A DNA stretch of 64,000 bases. Source: JAJFUI01 sp963754135 (GTDB lineage: Bacteria; Planctomycetota; Planctomycetia; Pirellulales; Thermoguttaceae). Below the pieces are notes generated by a model. The model made no database searches and was not told where the DNA came from. It saw only the letters and a program-made list of their open reading frames with translations. Of this stretch, positions 25,061 through 34,221 are shown piece by piece. The DNA lies in NCBI GenBank assembly GCA_963754135.1, contig CAVWEY010000003.1, forward strand, positions 62,001-126,000, written 5' to 3'. The stretch's first letter is position 1. Each line of letters begins with the position of its first letter. A program made the position numbers and the translations under genes.

Positions 25061-27428
25061 GTGAATCGCGCAACCCCATCCGCAGTTCCGTCCTCACGCC
25101 GTTTGGCGATTACCGTGCGCGGGGTGGTGCAAGGGGTGGGGTTCCGGCCGTTCGTCTACAACGCTGCCCGGTCGCGGGGCTTGAGCGGCTGGGTCCGCAA
25201 CGAGGCCGATACGGTGCGGATCGAGGTGCAGGGGGACAGGGCCGCGGTGGAGGCGTTTGTCGAGGCCCTGCGCCGTGATCATCCGCCGCAGGCGCGTGTC
25301 GAGGCGGTCGAGGTTGAATACATCTCCCCTCTCCCAAAGGAAGAGGGGACATTTCAGATTCGCCCCAGCGAGGGTCGCTCGGCGCCACGGCCGACCATTC
25401 CCGCCGACCTGGCCACGTGCCGCGATTGTTTGGCCGAGATTTTCGATCCGTCGCAGCGGCGTTACCACTACCCGTTCACGAATTGCACGAACTGCGGCCC
25501 GCGGTGGTCGATCATCGGGCAGTTGCCCTACGACCGGCCGCGGACCTCGATGGCTTCGTTCGCAATGTGTCCCGAGTGCCGGGTGGAGTACGAGAATCCG
25601 GCCGACCGGCGGTTCCATGCCCAGCCGATTGCCTGCCCGCGGTGCGGCCCGGCGCTGCAACTGCTCGACAACCGGGGGCGTGAGACGGCCGCCGCCGACG
25701 CGGCTCTGACGGCCGCCGCGGAGGCCCTGTTGGCCGGTCAGATCGTGGCCCTGAAGGGCTTGGGCGGATTCCAATTGCTGGTTGATGCGACCGACGCGGA
25801 AGCGGTTGCCCGGTTGCGCCAACGGAAACGTCGGCCCGACCGGCCACTGGCCGTGATGCTGGCGTCGATGGACGAGGTGCGGAAGTGTTGCGACGTTTCG
25901 GAAGAGGAGGCCCAATTGCTCTCCTCGCACCGGGCGCCGATCGTGCTGTTGCGGCGGCATGTTCCCTCTTCCCTCTCCCCTCTCCCCTCTCCTCTCAAAA
26001 TCGTCCCCGGCGTCGCCCCCGGCAATCCCTACCTGGGCGTAATGCTCCCCTACACGCCGCTGCACCACCTACTGATGGCGGCCGTCGCGCGGCCGGTCGT
26101 CTGCACCAGCGGCAATCTGTCGGAAGAGCCGATGGCCATCGACACCGCGGACGCCATGAAGCGTCTTGGCCCCATCGCCGACCTCGTGTTGACCCACAAC
26201 CGGCCGATCGTCCGGCCGGTGGACGATTCGATCGTCCGCGCCGGGCCGGCCGGTCCGCAGGTGCTCCGCCGCGCCCGGGGATTTGCCCCCTTGCCGATCC
26301 GATTGCGCAACGGACTTTCCAACTCGCGGACGGTGCTGGCTGTGGGCGGGCACCTCAAGAACGCCGTGGCGCTGGCGCTGGGTAGGGTGCGTGAAACGCA
26401 CCATGAGCCTACCGAGGTCGTAATGAGCGCCCACGTGGGCGATTTGGATAGCGTGCTCGGCGTGGAGGTTTTCCGCCGGGCGATCGACGACCTGGTTGAG
26501 TTCTTCCAGGCCGCGCCGGAGGTGGTGGCCTGCGATCTGCACCCTGATTACGCCTCGACGCAACGCGCCGAGCGGTTGTCGGCCCGCTGGGGCGTGCCGC
26601 TCCGGCGGGTGCAGCACCACCACGCCCACGTGGCGGCGTGCATGGCGGAACACGGATTGCAGGGAGCCGTGCTGGGGTTCTCCTGGGACGGCACCGGCTA
26701 TGGCCCCGATGGAACCGTCTGGGGCGGAGAGGCGCTGCTCTGCGAGGGAGCAGAGTACCGTCGTGTGGCCCACCTGCGCACCTTCGCTCTGCCCGGCGGC
26801 GATCGGGCGATCCGCCAACCGCGGCGCTCGGCCTTGGGGCTGCTTTTCGAGTTGCTGGGCCAAGACGCGGCAGAGGTCGCCGCAGCCTGGTTCAGCCGGC
26901 AGGAGCTAAGTGGGCTGCTGTCGATGTTGGAGCGGCGCATGCACTCGCCGCGCACCAGCAGCATGGGCCGGCTGTTCGACGCCGTGGCCGCGCTGTGCGG
27001 CCTGCCGCCGGTCATCACTTTCGAGGGCCAGGCGGCCATGGCGCTGGAGTACGCCGCCGACGAGAAGGAACGGGAGACTTACCGCTTCGCCTTGTCGCGG
27101 GATGAAGTTTCCGGGGAAACTGTCCTCGATTGGGCGCCGCTCCTGCGCGGCGTGCTGGCCGACCGTGCCGCGGGCGTGCCCGTCGGGCGCATCACGCGCC
27201 CGCTTCCACAACGCCTTGGCGGAGGTGGCCTTGGCGGTTGCACAATCGCTGCCGACACGGCCGCCGGTGGTGCTCACGGGCGGGTGTTTTCAGAACGCCC
27301 TACTGACAGATCGCGTCCGCTCCCGGCTGTCGGCGGCCGGCTTCCAGGTGTATACTCATAATGAGGTGCCGCCGGGTGACGGCGGCATCGCGCTGGGGCA
27401 GGTCTTCGTCGCCTTGCATCAGCTTTAG
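25061..27428 (+). CDS. hypF: Carbamoyltransferase HypF, frameshifted near the 3' end
   Basis: HypF makes the carbamoyl group that becomes the cyanide ligands of NiFe-hydrogenase. Order of domains: acylphosphatase (VQGVGFRPFVYNAA, about residues 20-100), two zinc fingers (CRDCLAEI...CTNCGPRW; CPECR...CPRCG), YrdC-like (LKGLGGFQLLVDA...TSGNLSEEP), and the Kae1-like carbamoyltransferase (HHHAHVAACMAEH, SWDGTGYGPDG). At about 27190 the frame shifts by one base; RFHNALAEVALAVA, VVLTGGCFQNALL and GDGGIALGQ are in the next frame, ending at 27428. Two repeat-derived stretches (25324-25350, about 25965-26000) lie in frame within it. GTG start. Confidence 0.93.
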
Positions 27429-27503
27429 CGACCGGCGAAACGTCCGCCAAGGAATGTTTAGCGGCCGACGGCACGTCGGCCTGTAGTTCGAGAGATCCGT
27501 CTC

Positions 27504-27782
27504 ATGTGCCTAGGAATCCCCGCGAAACTGGTCGAAGTCCACCGGGAAGATGATCCGCCGATGGGCAAGGTCCACTTCGGCGGCATCCTCAAGGACGTCT
27601 GCCTGGCCTACACGCCCGAGGCCCAGGTAGGCGACTATGTCCTGGTCCACGTCGGCTTTGCCATCAGCCGCATCGACGAGGCGGAGGCGCAGGAGACGCT
27701 CGCCTTGTTGGAACAGATCGACAGGACGTTTGCGAAACCGCAAGCGGCTAATCCCCAACCCCCAATCCCTAATCCCTCGTGA
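27504..27782 (+). CDS. hypC: Hydrogenase maturation chaperone HypC
   Basis: HypC carries the Fe(CN)2CO unit with HypD and binds the hydrogenase large subunit. It starts MCLGIPAKLVEV with the essential Cys2 and has the GDYVLVHVGFAIS core with its His. The last 16 residues (AKPQAANPQPPIPNPS) come from a low-complexity CCAATCCC repeat and are an addition to the normal protein. The stop overlaps the GTG start of hypD (GTGA at 27779). Confidence 0.95.
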   Translation: MCLGIPAKLVEVHREDDPPMGKVHFGGILKDVCLAYTPEAQVGDYVLVHVGFAISRIDEAEAQETLALLEQIDRTFAKPQAANPQPPIPNPS

Positions 27783-28871
27783 AATACCTCGACGAATACC
27801 GCGACGCCGACACCGTCCGCCGGCTGGCCGGGGCCATCCGCGCCGCGGCCACGCGGCCGTGGAACATCATGGAGGTTTGCGGGGGCCAGACCCACGCCCT
27901 GATCCGCTTCGGGCTGGACGGCATGTTGCCGCCCGAGATCAACATGATCCACGGCCCCGGTTGCCCGGTGTGCGTCACGCCGATCGAGATGATCGACAAG
28001 GCCGTGGCCATCGCCGGCCGGCCGGAGGTGACTTTCTGCTCGTTCGGCGACATGCTGCGGGTGCCCGGCTCCGAGAAAGACCTGTTGACGGTGAAGTCGG
28101 AAGGCGGCGACGTGCGGGTGGTCTATTCGCCGATGGACGCCGTGGCCCTGGCCCGGAACCACGCGGACCGGCAGGTCGTGTTCTTCGCCGTCGGCTTCGA
28201 GACCACGGCCCCGGCCAACGCGATGGCGGTCGTGCAGGCGGCCAAGCTGGGGTTGGAGAACTTCTCGGTGCTGGTTTCTCACGTGCTGGTGCCGCCGGCG
28301 ATGCGGGCGGTGCTCGACTCGCCCGCCAACCGCGTGCAAGGCTTCTTGGCCGCCGGACACGTCTGCACCATCACCGGCATGGCCCCCTACCGGCCGATCG
28401 CCGAAAAGTATCGCGTGCCGATTGTGGTGACGGGCTTCGAGCCGGTCGACATTATGCAGGGCATCTTGATGTGCGTGCGGCAATTGGAGGCGGGAAGGCA
28501 CGAGGTCGAGAACCAGTACGCCCGCAGCGTCCGCCGCGAGGGCAACCTGGCGGCCCTGCGGCAGATGGCCGAGGTTTTTCAGACCGTGCCGCGGAAGTGG
28601 CGGGGCATGGGCGAGATTCCCGAAAGCGGCCTGGGACTGGCCGATAAGTACCGGAACTTCGACGCCGCGCTGCGGTTCGACGTGGCGGAGATCACGGCCC
28701 GCGAGCCGGCCGAGTGCATTGCCGGCGAAATCCTTCAGGGTCACAAGAAGTCCTACGACTGTCCGGCGTTCGGCATCCACTGTACGCCCGACCGGCCGCT
28801 GGGAGTCGCCGATGGTTTCGTCCGAAGGGGTCTGCGCGGCGTATTATCGGTATCGGCGACGCACCGTTTAG
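27779..28871 (+). CDS. hypD: Hydrogenase maturation protein HypD, one-base frameshift
   Basis: HypD is the iron-sulfur protein on which Fe(CN)2CO is assembled. GTG 27779 gives the start KYLDEYRDADTVRRL. Essential motifs are visible: CGGQTH (residues 34-39), GPGCPVC (Cys62, Cys65), CSFGDMLRVPG, GFETTAPA, and the C-terminal cluster around YDCPAFGIHCTPDRPLG. The expected end (A)PMVSSEGVCAAYYRYRR is found in the next frame, 28812-28871, stop TAG 28869-28871. GGAGTCGCCGATG has one extra T near 28805 relative to the expected GGAGCGCCGATG. Without correction the frame runs on into the phosphatase gene, producing a false fusion. Confidence 0.93.
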
Positions 28872-28918
28872 CGGCCGCCAACACGGCGGCCAATAGTGCG
28901 GAAGGAGATCAAACTCAA

Positions 28919-29356
28919 ATGCGTGAAATCCTTCCCAAAAGGCTTTGGCTCGGCAACGCGGCGGACGCCCGCAATGTTGAACGTGTGATCCAAGCGGGCA
29001 TTCTCGCGGTCGTCGATCTGGCTGCTGAGGAGAAGGCTCCCAACCTGCCTCGCGGCCTGATCTACTGCCGTTTTCCGGTTATGGACGGCCAACAGACTTC
29101 GCAGGGCGTCTTGCCCGCCGCCATCGAAACGCTGGTGTCCTTGCTGAAGCGTGGGACGCCGACGCTGGTGTTCTGCGGCGCAGGCATGAGCCGCTCTCCG
29201 GCTCTGGTTGCCGGCGCGCTATCCATTATTGAAGGCGGAAGCCCCGATGACCGGCTGCGCGAGATTGCACTGGGACATCCCCATGACGTTTCGCCGCAGC
29301 TCTGGCAAGCGGTTCGAGAGACCTGCGCAGGAATGGTGCAAAGGCCGCATCCATGA
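28919..29356 (+). CDS. Dual-specificity protein phosphatase-like protein
   Basis: A 145-residue small phosphatase with its own start: ATG 28919 preceded by GAAGGAG (28901-28907). The signature CX5R is FCGAGMSRSP with Cys86 and Arg92, the P-loop of dual-specificity and tyrosine phosphatases; RLWLGNAADARN and RFPVMDGQ precede it. It overlaps hypE by ATGA at 29353, so it is cotranscribed with the maturation genes, although phosphatases are not known to be part of hydrogenase maturation. The continuous frame with hypD is an artefact of the upstream frameshift. Confidence 0.85.
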   Translation: MREILPKRLWLGNAADARNVERVIQAGILAVVDLAAEEKAPNLPRGLIYCRFPVMDGQQTSQGVLPAAIETLVSLLKRGTPTLVFCGAGMSRSPALVAGALSIIEGGSPDDRLREIALGHPHDVSPQLWQAVRETCAGMVQRPHP

Positions 29357-30438
29357 GCGATTTCAACTTGAGCTGTCCCGTTCCCCTGGACGGCCACGTC
29401 ACGGTGCAACTGGCGCACGGCGGCGGGGGACGGCTGATGCGCGGCCTGATTGAGGGGCTTTTTCTGCCGGCGTTCGCCGACGGCCCTCACCCTTGCCCTC
29501 TCCCGAAGGGAGAGGGGACATGTGGCCGGCAGCCGCCGCACGATAGCGTTGTGTTGCCAACAGCCGGCTCGCGGCTGGCGTTTACCACCGACAGTTTCGT
29601 GGTCAGCCCGCTGTTCTTCCCCGGCGGCGACATCGGCCGGCTGGCCGTCTACGGCACAGTCAACGACCTGGCGATGGCCGGGGCGCGACCGGCGTACCTG
29701 AGCGTGGGCTTTGTGCTGGAGGAAGGGCTGCCGATGGAGACGCTCCGCCGCGTGGTGGCGTCGATGGCCGAGGCCGCCCGGACAGCCGGCGTGCGGATCG
29801 TCACCGGCGACACCAAGGTGGTTGACCGCGGCAAAGGGGACGGCGTTTTTATCAACACGGCCGGCATCGGCTGGGTGCCGGAGGGGACCGACATCTCGCC
29901 CGCCCGAGTCCAGCCCGGCGACGCGATCCTGCTGAGCGGCGACCTCGGCCGCCACGGCATGGCGATTATGTCCGTCCGCGAGGGGCTGCAATTCGAGGGG
30001 GCGTTGGAGAGCGACTGCGCCCCGCTGGCCGGGCTGGTCGAGGCCATGCTCGCCGCCGAGCCGGACATCCATTGCCTCCGCGATTTAACGCGCGGCGGGC
30101 TGGCCGCGGCGCTGAACGAAATCGCCGCCGACGCCGGCGTGGGCGTCGAGATCGAGGAGGCGGCGATTCCGGTGGCCGAGCCGGTGGCCGCGGCGTGCGA
30201 ACTGTTGGGACTGGACCCACTCTACGTGGCCAACGAGGGGCGGCTGGTGGCGTTTGTGCCGGCTTCTTCCGCCGACCGGGTGCTGGAAGTCATGCGTCGG
30301 CACCCTGCCGCGGTCGGCCCAGCCCGAATAGGCGTTGTCACCCGGAGCCATGCCGCAGTGGTAGAGCTTCGGGTCCGTTTTGGCGGGGGCCGGATCGTCG
30401 ATCTGCTCTCCGGCGAGCAGATGCCGCGGATTTGTTGA
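29353..30438 (+). CDS. hypE: Carbamoyl-dehydratase HypE
   Basis: HypE dehydrates the carbamoyl group on its C-terminal cysteine to thiocyanate. The 361-residue protein has LAHGGGGRLM near the start, FTTDSFVVSPLFFPGGDIG, VNDLAMAGARP, RIVTGDTKVV and DLTRGGLAAALNE, all typical of the PurM-like fold. It ends with PRIC, keeping the essential terminal Cys. Residues about 44-60 (GPHPCPLPKGEGTC) come from an in-frame repeat at 29484-29519. Last gene of the hyp run; no hydrogenase subunits follow, a tRNA does. Confidence 0.95.
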   Translation: MSDFNLSCPVPLDGHVTVQLAHGGGGRLMRGLIEGLFLPAFADGPHPCPLPKGEGTCGRQPPHDSVVLPTAGSRLAFTTDSFVVSPLFFPGGDIGRLAVYGTVNDLAMAGARPAYLSVGFVLEEGLPMETLRRVVASMAEAARTAGVRIVTGDTKVVDRGKGDGVFINTAGIGWVPEGTDISPARVQPGDAILLSGDLGRHGMAIMSVREGLQFEGALESDCAPLAGLVEAMLAAEPDIHCLRDLTRGGLAAALNEIAADAGVGVEIEEAAIPVAEPVAAACELLGLDPLYVANEGRLVAFVPASSADRVLEVMRRHPAAVGPARIGVVTRSHAAVVELRVRFGGGRIVDLLSGEQMPRIC

Positions 30439-30487
30439 CGCAACCGGCTTGCCAATCCGGCGGTTGCGGACTAATATAGGCATACCT

Positions 30488-30560
<73 letters not shown>

Positions 30561-30709
30561 CTTTTCCGTTTTCTCCGGAACTGACGGCCCCGCCAATCTG
30601 GTAGAATCATCGGTTGTCGGCGGCCGGCACGGCCTCTTGCTGTCCGTGCAACGGCTCTCACAACGGTGTGCCGCAGACTCCACCCCTGCCCCAACAAAGG
30701 AGCATCAAG

Positions 30710-33361
30710 ATGTCGCGTCGAACGGCCATCCTGCGTTTTCAGATCGTCGCCTTGGCCGTCTTTGCCCTCTGCTATTCCGCAGCGGCCGCCGATCAGGGGG
30801 CCAAGCCTACGCAGCCCGGACGCCATTGGACCGTCTATCTCTTGCCCCATTCCCACGTCGACATCGGCTACACCCATTTGCAGTCGGAGGTGGAGCGGAG
30901 GCAATGGCAGAACATCGACGTGGCGCTGGAACTCTGCCGCCAGACGGCCGGCTACCCGCCCGAGGCGCGGTTCAAGTGGAACACCGAAGTCCTCTGGGCG
31001 GTGGATAGCTATCTCCGCCAACAGCCGCCGGAGAAACAGCAACGGTTGATTGAAGCCGTCCGCGCCGGGCAGATCGGGCTGGACGCGCTGTATGGCAACG
31101 AGCTGACGGCCCTCTGCCGGCCGGAGGAATTGCTGCGGCTCTGCGAGTGCGCCCAGCGGTTGTCGCAACGCTGCGGGGTGAAGATCGAATCGGCGATGCT
31201 TGACGACGTGCCGGGCTGCACGTGGGGCATCGTGCCGGCCTTTGCCCAAGCCGGCGTCAAATACTTTTCCCTCTGCCCGAACTTCATCACCCGCGCCGGC
31301 CGCGTGATCGCCCCGTGGAGCGACAAACCCTTCTGGTGGGTTGGCCCCAACGGCCGCGACCGCGTGCTCGTGTGGCTGCAAGATGCCCGTTACTCTCAGG
31401 TCGTTCAGTCGCCGCGGCAATTGCAGGAGCATCTCCGTCAGCTCGAGCGGGACGGCTATCCCTACGACGCCGTCCAGGTCCGCCATTGCCTCGGCGACAA
31501 TCACATGCCGGACGCGGAACTTTCCCGTACGGTGAGGAACTGGAACGAGTCGCACGTCTATCCAAGGCTTGTCATCGCCACAACCGCCGAGATGTGCCGC
31601 GCGTTCGAGACGCAGTATGGCGGCAAGATTCCCGCGTTCCACGGCGACCTTACGCCCTACTGGGAGGACGGGGCGGCCTCGTCGGCGCGCGAAACCGCTC
31701 TGAACCGCACTGCCGCCGAGCGGCTGGTGCAGGCCGAAACCCTGTGGGCGATGCTCGACCCCGGCCGCTACCCCGTTGACCGGTTCTCCGCCGCGTGGCG
31801 GAACGTGGTTCTCTACGACGAGCACACCTGGGGCGCCCACAACAGCATCGACGAGCCCGATCTGCCGTTTGTCAAGAATCAGTGGAAGAACAAGCAGGCG
31901 TTCGCACTGCACGCCGACGCCCAGTGGCGGCAATTGCTGGCCTCCGCCCTGGCCGGACACGGCGACGAACGCAGTCCACCGGCCGCCGTGGACGTGTTCA
32001 ATACCTCCGGCTGGCCACGGACGGACTTGGTGGTGCTGCCGCGGGAATGGAGCGCGGCGGGCGACGTGGTTAGCGGACCCAACGGTGTGGTCCCGTCACA
32101 ACGTCTTTCCACCGGCGAACTGGCTTTTCTTGCCAAGAATGTCCCGGCCCTGGCCGGCCGGCGGTTTACGGTCGTCGCCGGCACTGTAATTAACGGTCCC
32201 CTCTCCCCTGGGGAGAGGGTTAGGGTGAGGGGGGCTACTGCCACCGTTGCCCTCACCCCCTCCCCCTCTCCCAATGGGCGAGGGGAGTTGATTGCCGATG
32301 CGACGCTGCGCAGTCCGGCCGTCACGCTGCGGGTGGATCCCGCCTCGGGCGCCATCGTTAGCCTCCGCAGCCCCGCGATCGACGCCGAACTCAGCGACAT
32401 GAAGTCGGGCGTGGGCCTGAACCGCTACTACTATGTGCTCGGTAAAAGGCTGGAAGAGATCAAGAGGGCCGAGGCCGCACCGGCCAAGGTTATTGTCAAG
32501 GAATCCGGCCCGTTGCTGGCGTCGCTGCTGGTCGAGTCCGACGCGCCGGGCTGCACGAAGCTGAGCCGTGAGATCCGCGTCATCGACGGACTGGAACGGG
32601 TGGACATCATCAACGTGCTCGACAAGAAGGCCGTGCGGCAGAAAGAAGGCGTACACTTCGGGTTCGCCTTCAACGTGCCGGCGGGCGTGATGCGGATGGA
32701 CATCGCCTGGGCCGTCATCCGTCCTGAAACCGACCAACTCCCCGGCGCTTGCCGGAACTATTTCACGGTGGGGCGTTGGGTGGACGTCTCCAACCAGGAC
32801 TACGGCGTGACTTGGGCCACCCTGGACGCACCGCTAGTCGAGGCCGGCGGCATGACGATCTATGACATCGGACCCCAAAACGGCGGCCCCGCGGCCTGGC
32901 TCGAACACCTCAAGCCTTCGCAAACCCTCTACTCCTACGTGATGAACAACCACTGGGGCACGAACTACAAGGCGGACCAGGAGGGACCGACCACGTTCCG
33001 TTACGCCCTGCTGCCGCACAAGCGGTACGACCCGGCGGCGGCCGAGCGGTTCGGCATCGAGTGCAGCCAGCCGCTGGTGGCGGCCCCGGCGCGGGGAGCG
33101 GCGCCCGCCGGGCGCCCCTTCCTCGAATTGGACACGCCGGACGTGATCGTGGCCTCGATCAAGCCCAGCGCCGACCGCAAGGCGTGGATCGTCCGCCTCT
33201 TCGGCGCCGGCGGCCGGCCGGCCGAGGCCGGCCTGCGTTGGGGCGGCACGCGGCCGAAGGCCGTCTACCTCAGCAATCTGGCGGAGGACCGCGGCCCGCG
33301 CCGGACGGGTCCAATCCCCGTGCCCGCCTGGGGACTTGTCAGCCTCCGCGCGGAGTTGTAG
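30710..33361 (+). CDS. Secreted glycoside hydrolase family 38-like alpha-mannosidase
   Basis: An 883-residue exported enzyme. ATG 30710 (AAAGGAG upstream) gives a signal peptide ending near SAAAA. The catalytic domain starts YLLPHSHVDIGYTH; His49 and Asp51 form the zinc site. LDDVPGCTWG near residue 163 is the region of the nucleophile in GH38, and YDEHTWGAHNS is the further metal-binding His segment. The C-terminal half is the beta-rich GH38 domain. Residues around 497-525 (SPGERVRVRG...PSPSPNGRGE) are encoded by a palindromic repeat in frame. Substrate specificity cannot be told; degradation of mannose-containing or related polysaccharide is likely. Confidence 0.85.
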   Translation: MSRRTAILRFQIVALAVFALCYSAAAADQGAKPTQPGRHWTVYLLPHSHVDIGYTHLQSEVERRQWQNIDVALELCRQTAGYPPEARFKWNTEVLWAVDSYLRQQPPEKQQRLIEAVRAGQIGLDALYGNELTALCRPEELLRLCECAQRLSQRCGVKIESAMLDDVPGCTWGIVPAFAQAGVKYFSLCPNFITRAGRVIAPWSDKPFWWVGPNGRDRVLVWLQDARYSQVVQSPRQLQEHLRQLERDGYPYDAVQVRHCLGDNHMPDAELSRTVRNWNESHVYPRLVIATTAEMCRAFETQYGGKIPAFHGDLTPYWEDGAASSARETALNRTAAERLVQAETLWAMLDPGRYPVDRFSAAWRNVVLYDEHTWGAHNSIDEPDLPFVKNQWKNKQAFALHADAQWRQLLASALAGHGDERSPPAAVDVFNTSGWPRTDLVVLPREWSAAGDVVSGPNGVVPSQRLSTGELAFLAKNVPALAGRRFTVVAGTVINGPLSPGERVRVRGATATVALTPSPSPNGRGELIADATLRSPAVTLRVDPASGAIVSLRSPAIDAELSDMKSGVGLNRYYYVLGKRLEEIKRAEAAPAKVIVKESGPLLASLLVESDAPGCTKLSREIRVIDGLERVDIINVLDKKAVRQKEGVHFGFAFNVPAGVMRMDIAWAVIRPETDQLPGACRNYFTVGRWVDVSNQDYGVTWATLDAPLVEAGGMTIYDIGPQNGGPAAWLEHLKPSQTLYSYVMNNHWGTNYKADQEGPTTFRYALLPHKRYDPAAAERFGIECSQPLVAAPARGAAPAGRPFLELDTPDVIVASIKPSADRKAWIVRLFGAGGRPAEAGLRWGGTRPKAVYLSNLAEDRGPRRTGPIPVPAWGLVSLRAEL
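32195..32286. repeat. CCCTCTCCC...GGGAGAGGG repeat pair inside the GH38 gene
   Basis: GGTCCCCTCTCCCCTGGGGA then GAGGGTTAGGGTGAGG, followed by the inverted CCCTCACCCCCTCCCCCTCT and GGGCGAGGGGAG. Related units lie at 25324-25350, 29484-29519, 37106-37190 and 46440-46480. Confidence 0.8.
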
Positions 33362-33663
33362 GGGCCGCGCCGGCACCCAATCCCCAACAATGGCTACATC
33401 GTGCCCCGCTCCTTCGATCTATTGCCGGGCATCGGCGGCCGTTCCTTTCGGGTTGCCGGACCGGCGATGACAAAAAATATCGCCGCCGACACAGATTCTT
33501 GTCCGTCGGTGGGATTATAATGAGAGGGAGATGGCGTGTCCGGCCGGCGTAGCCGGCACACTCGATGTGCCGGCCGCTTGACGGGCCAGCCGGGCCGAAT
33601 AACCTCCTCAACAGCACACGGAGTGTGCCTGTCACGTGTCATGCGTGGTGGCACGCTGCGCCG
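33362..33663. other. Intergenic region with palindromic units and a TATAAT box
   Basis: No gene seen. GCCGGCGTAGCCGGCACACTC...TGTGCCGGC around 33540-33575 and ACACGGAGTGTGCC near 33620 are short palindromes. GGGATTATAATGAG (around 33510-33523) contains a perfect TATAAT that could serve the sigma-factor gene; no good -35 was found. Confidence 0.5.
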
Positions 33664-34221
33664 ATGAATCCATTGCCCCCGGAACACGTCGACCGGTTCA
33701 TGAAGCTGCTGGTCAGCCACCAGGGCCGGCTCTACCAGTACGTGCGGATGTTGATGCCGCGCGGGCAGGACGTCGACGACGTCTTGCAACAGACCTTTCT
33801 GGTCATGTGGCAGAAGTTCGACGCGGGCTATCCGGAGGAGAGCTTCTACGCCTGGGCGACCCGCATCGCCTACCTGGAAGTCCTCAAGCTCCGCCAGCGC
33901 AAGGTCCGCGACGTCCCCGTGCTCGACCGGGAGATACTCGAGCAAATTGCCGCCGAGGAGGCCCTCGAGCCGGAGTACCTGACGCACCTCAAGACGCTGT
34001 TGGAGGCGTGCTTGGACCGCCTTAGCGCCGGCGACCGCGAGTTGATCGAGCGGCGCTATCAGCCCGGCACGTTGGTTGCCGCGCTGGCCGCCGAATTGGG
34101 CCGGCCGGTCAACTCCGTGTCGAAGTCGCTGGGCCGCATCCGCCGCACGCTGTGGAAGTGCATCAACGAGGCTGAAGACGGACCGCCTCCGCCACCGTTT
34201 CAGAGCGAGGATGCGCCATGA
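33664..34221 (+). CDS. ECF sigma factor, Rhodopirellula/Verrucomicrobium family
   Basis: A 185-residue sigma70-like factor. Region 2 is seen in FMKLLVSHQGRLYQYVRMLM, DVDDVLQQTFLVMWQKF and SFYAWATRIAYLEVLKLRQR; region 4 in LSAGDRELIERRYQPGT and RPVNSVSKSLGRIRRTLW. This form is characteristic of planctomycetes and verrucomicrobia. Its stop overlaps the next start (ATGA at 34218), so it is coupled to a membrane FecR-like protein that probably holds it in check. Confidence 0.92.
   Translation: MNPLPPEHVDRFMKLLVSHQGRLYQYVRMLMPRGQDVDDVLQQTFLVMWQKFDAGYPEESFYAWATRIAYLEVLKLRQRKVRDVPVLDREILEQIAAEEALEPEYLTHLKTLLEACLDRLSAGDRELIERRYQPGTLVAALAAELGRPVNSVSKSLGRIRRTLWKCINEAEDGPPPPPFQSEDAP

Noticed and set aside
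27779..29356. A HypD-phosphatase fusion protein
   Set aside because: The correct HypD ending with its own stop is present in the next frame, and the phosphatase has its own start and ribosome site.
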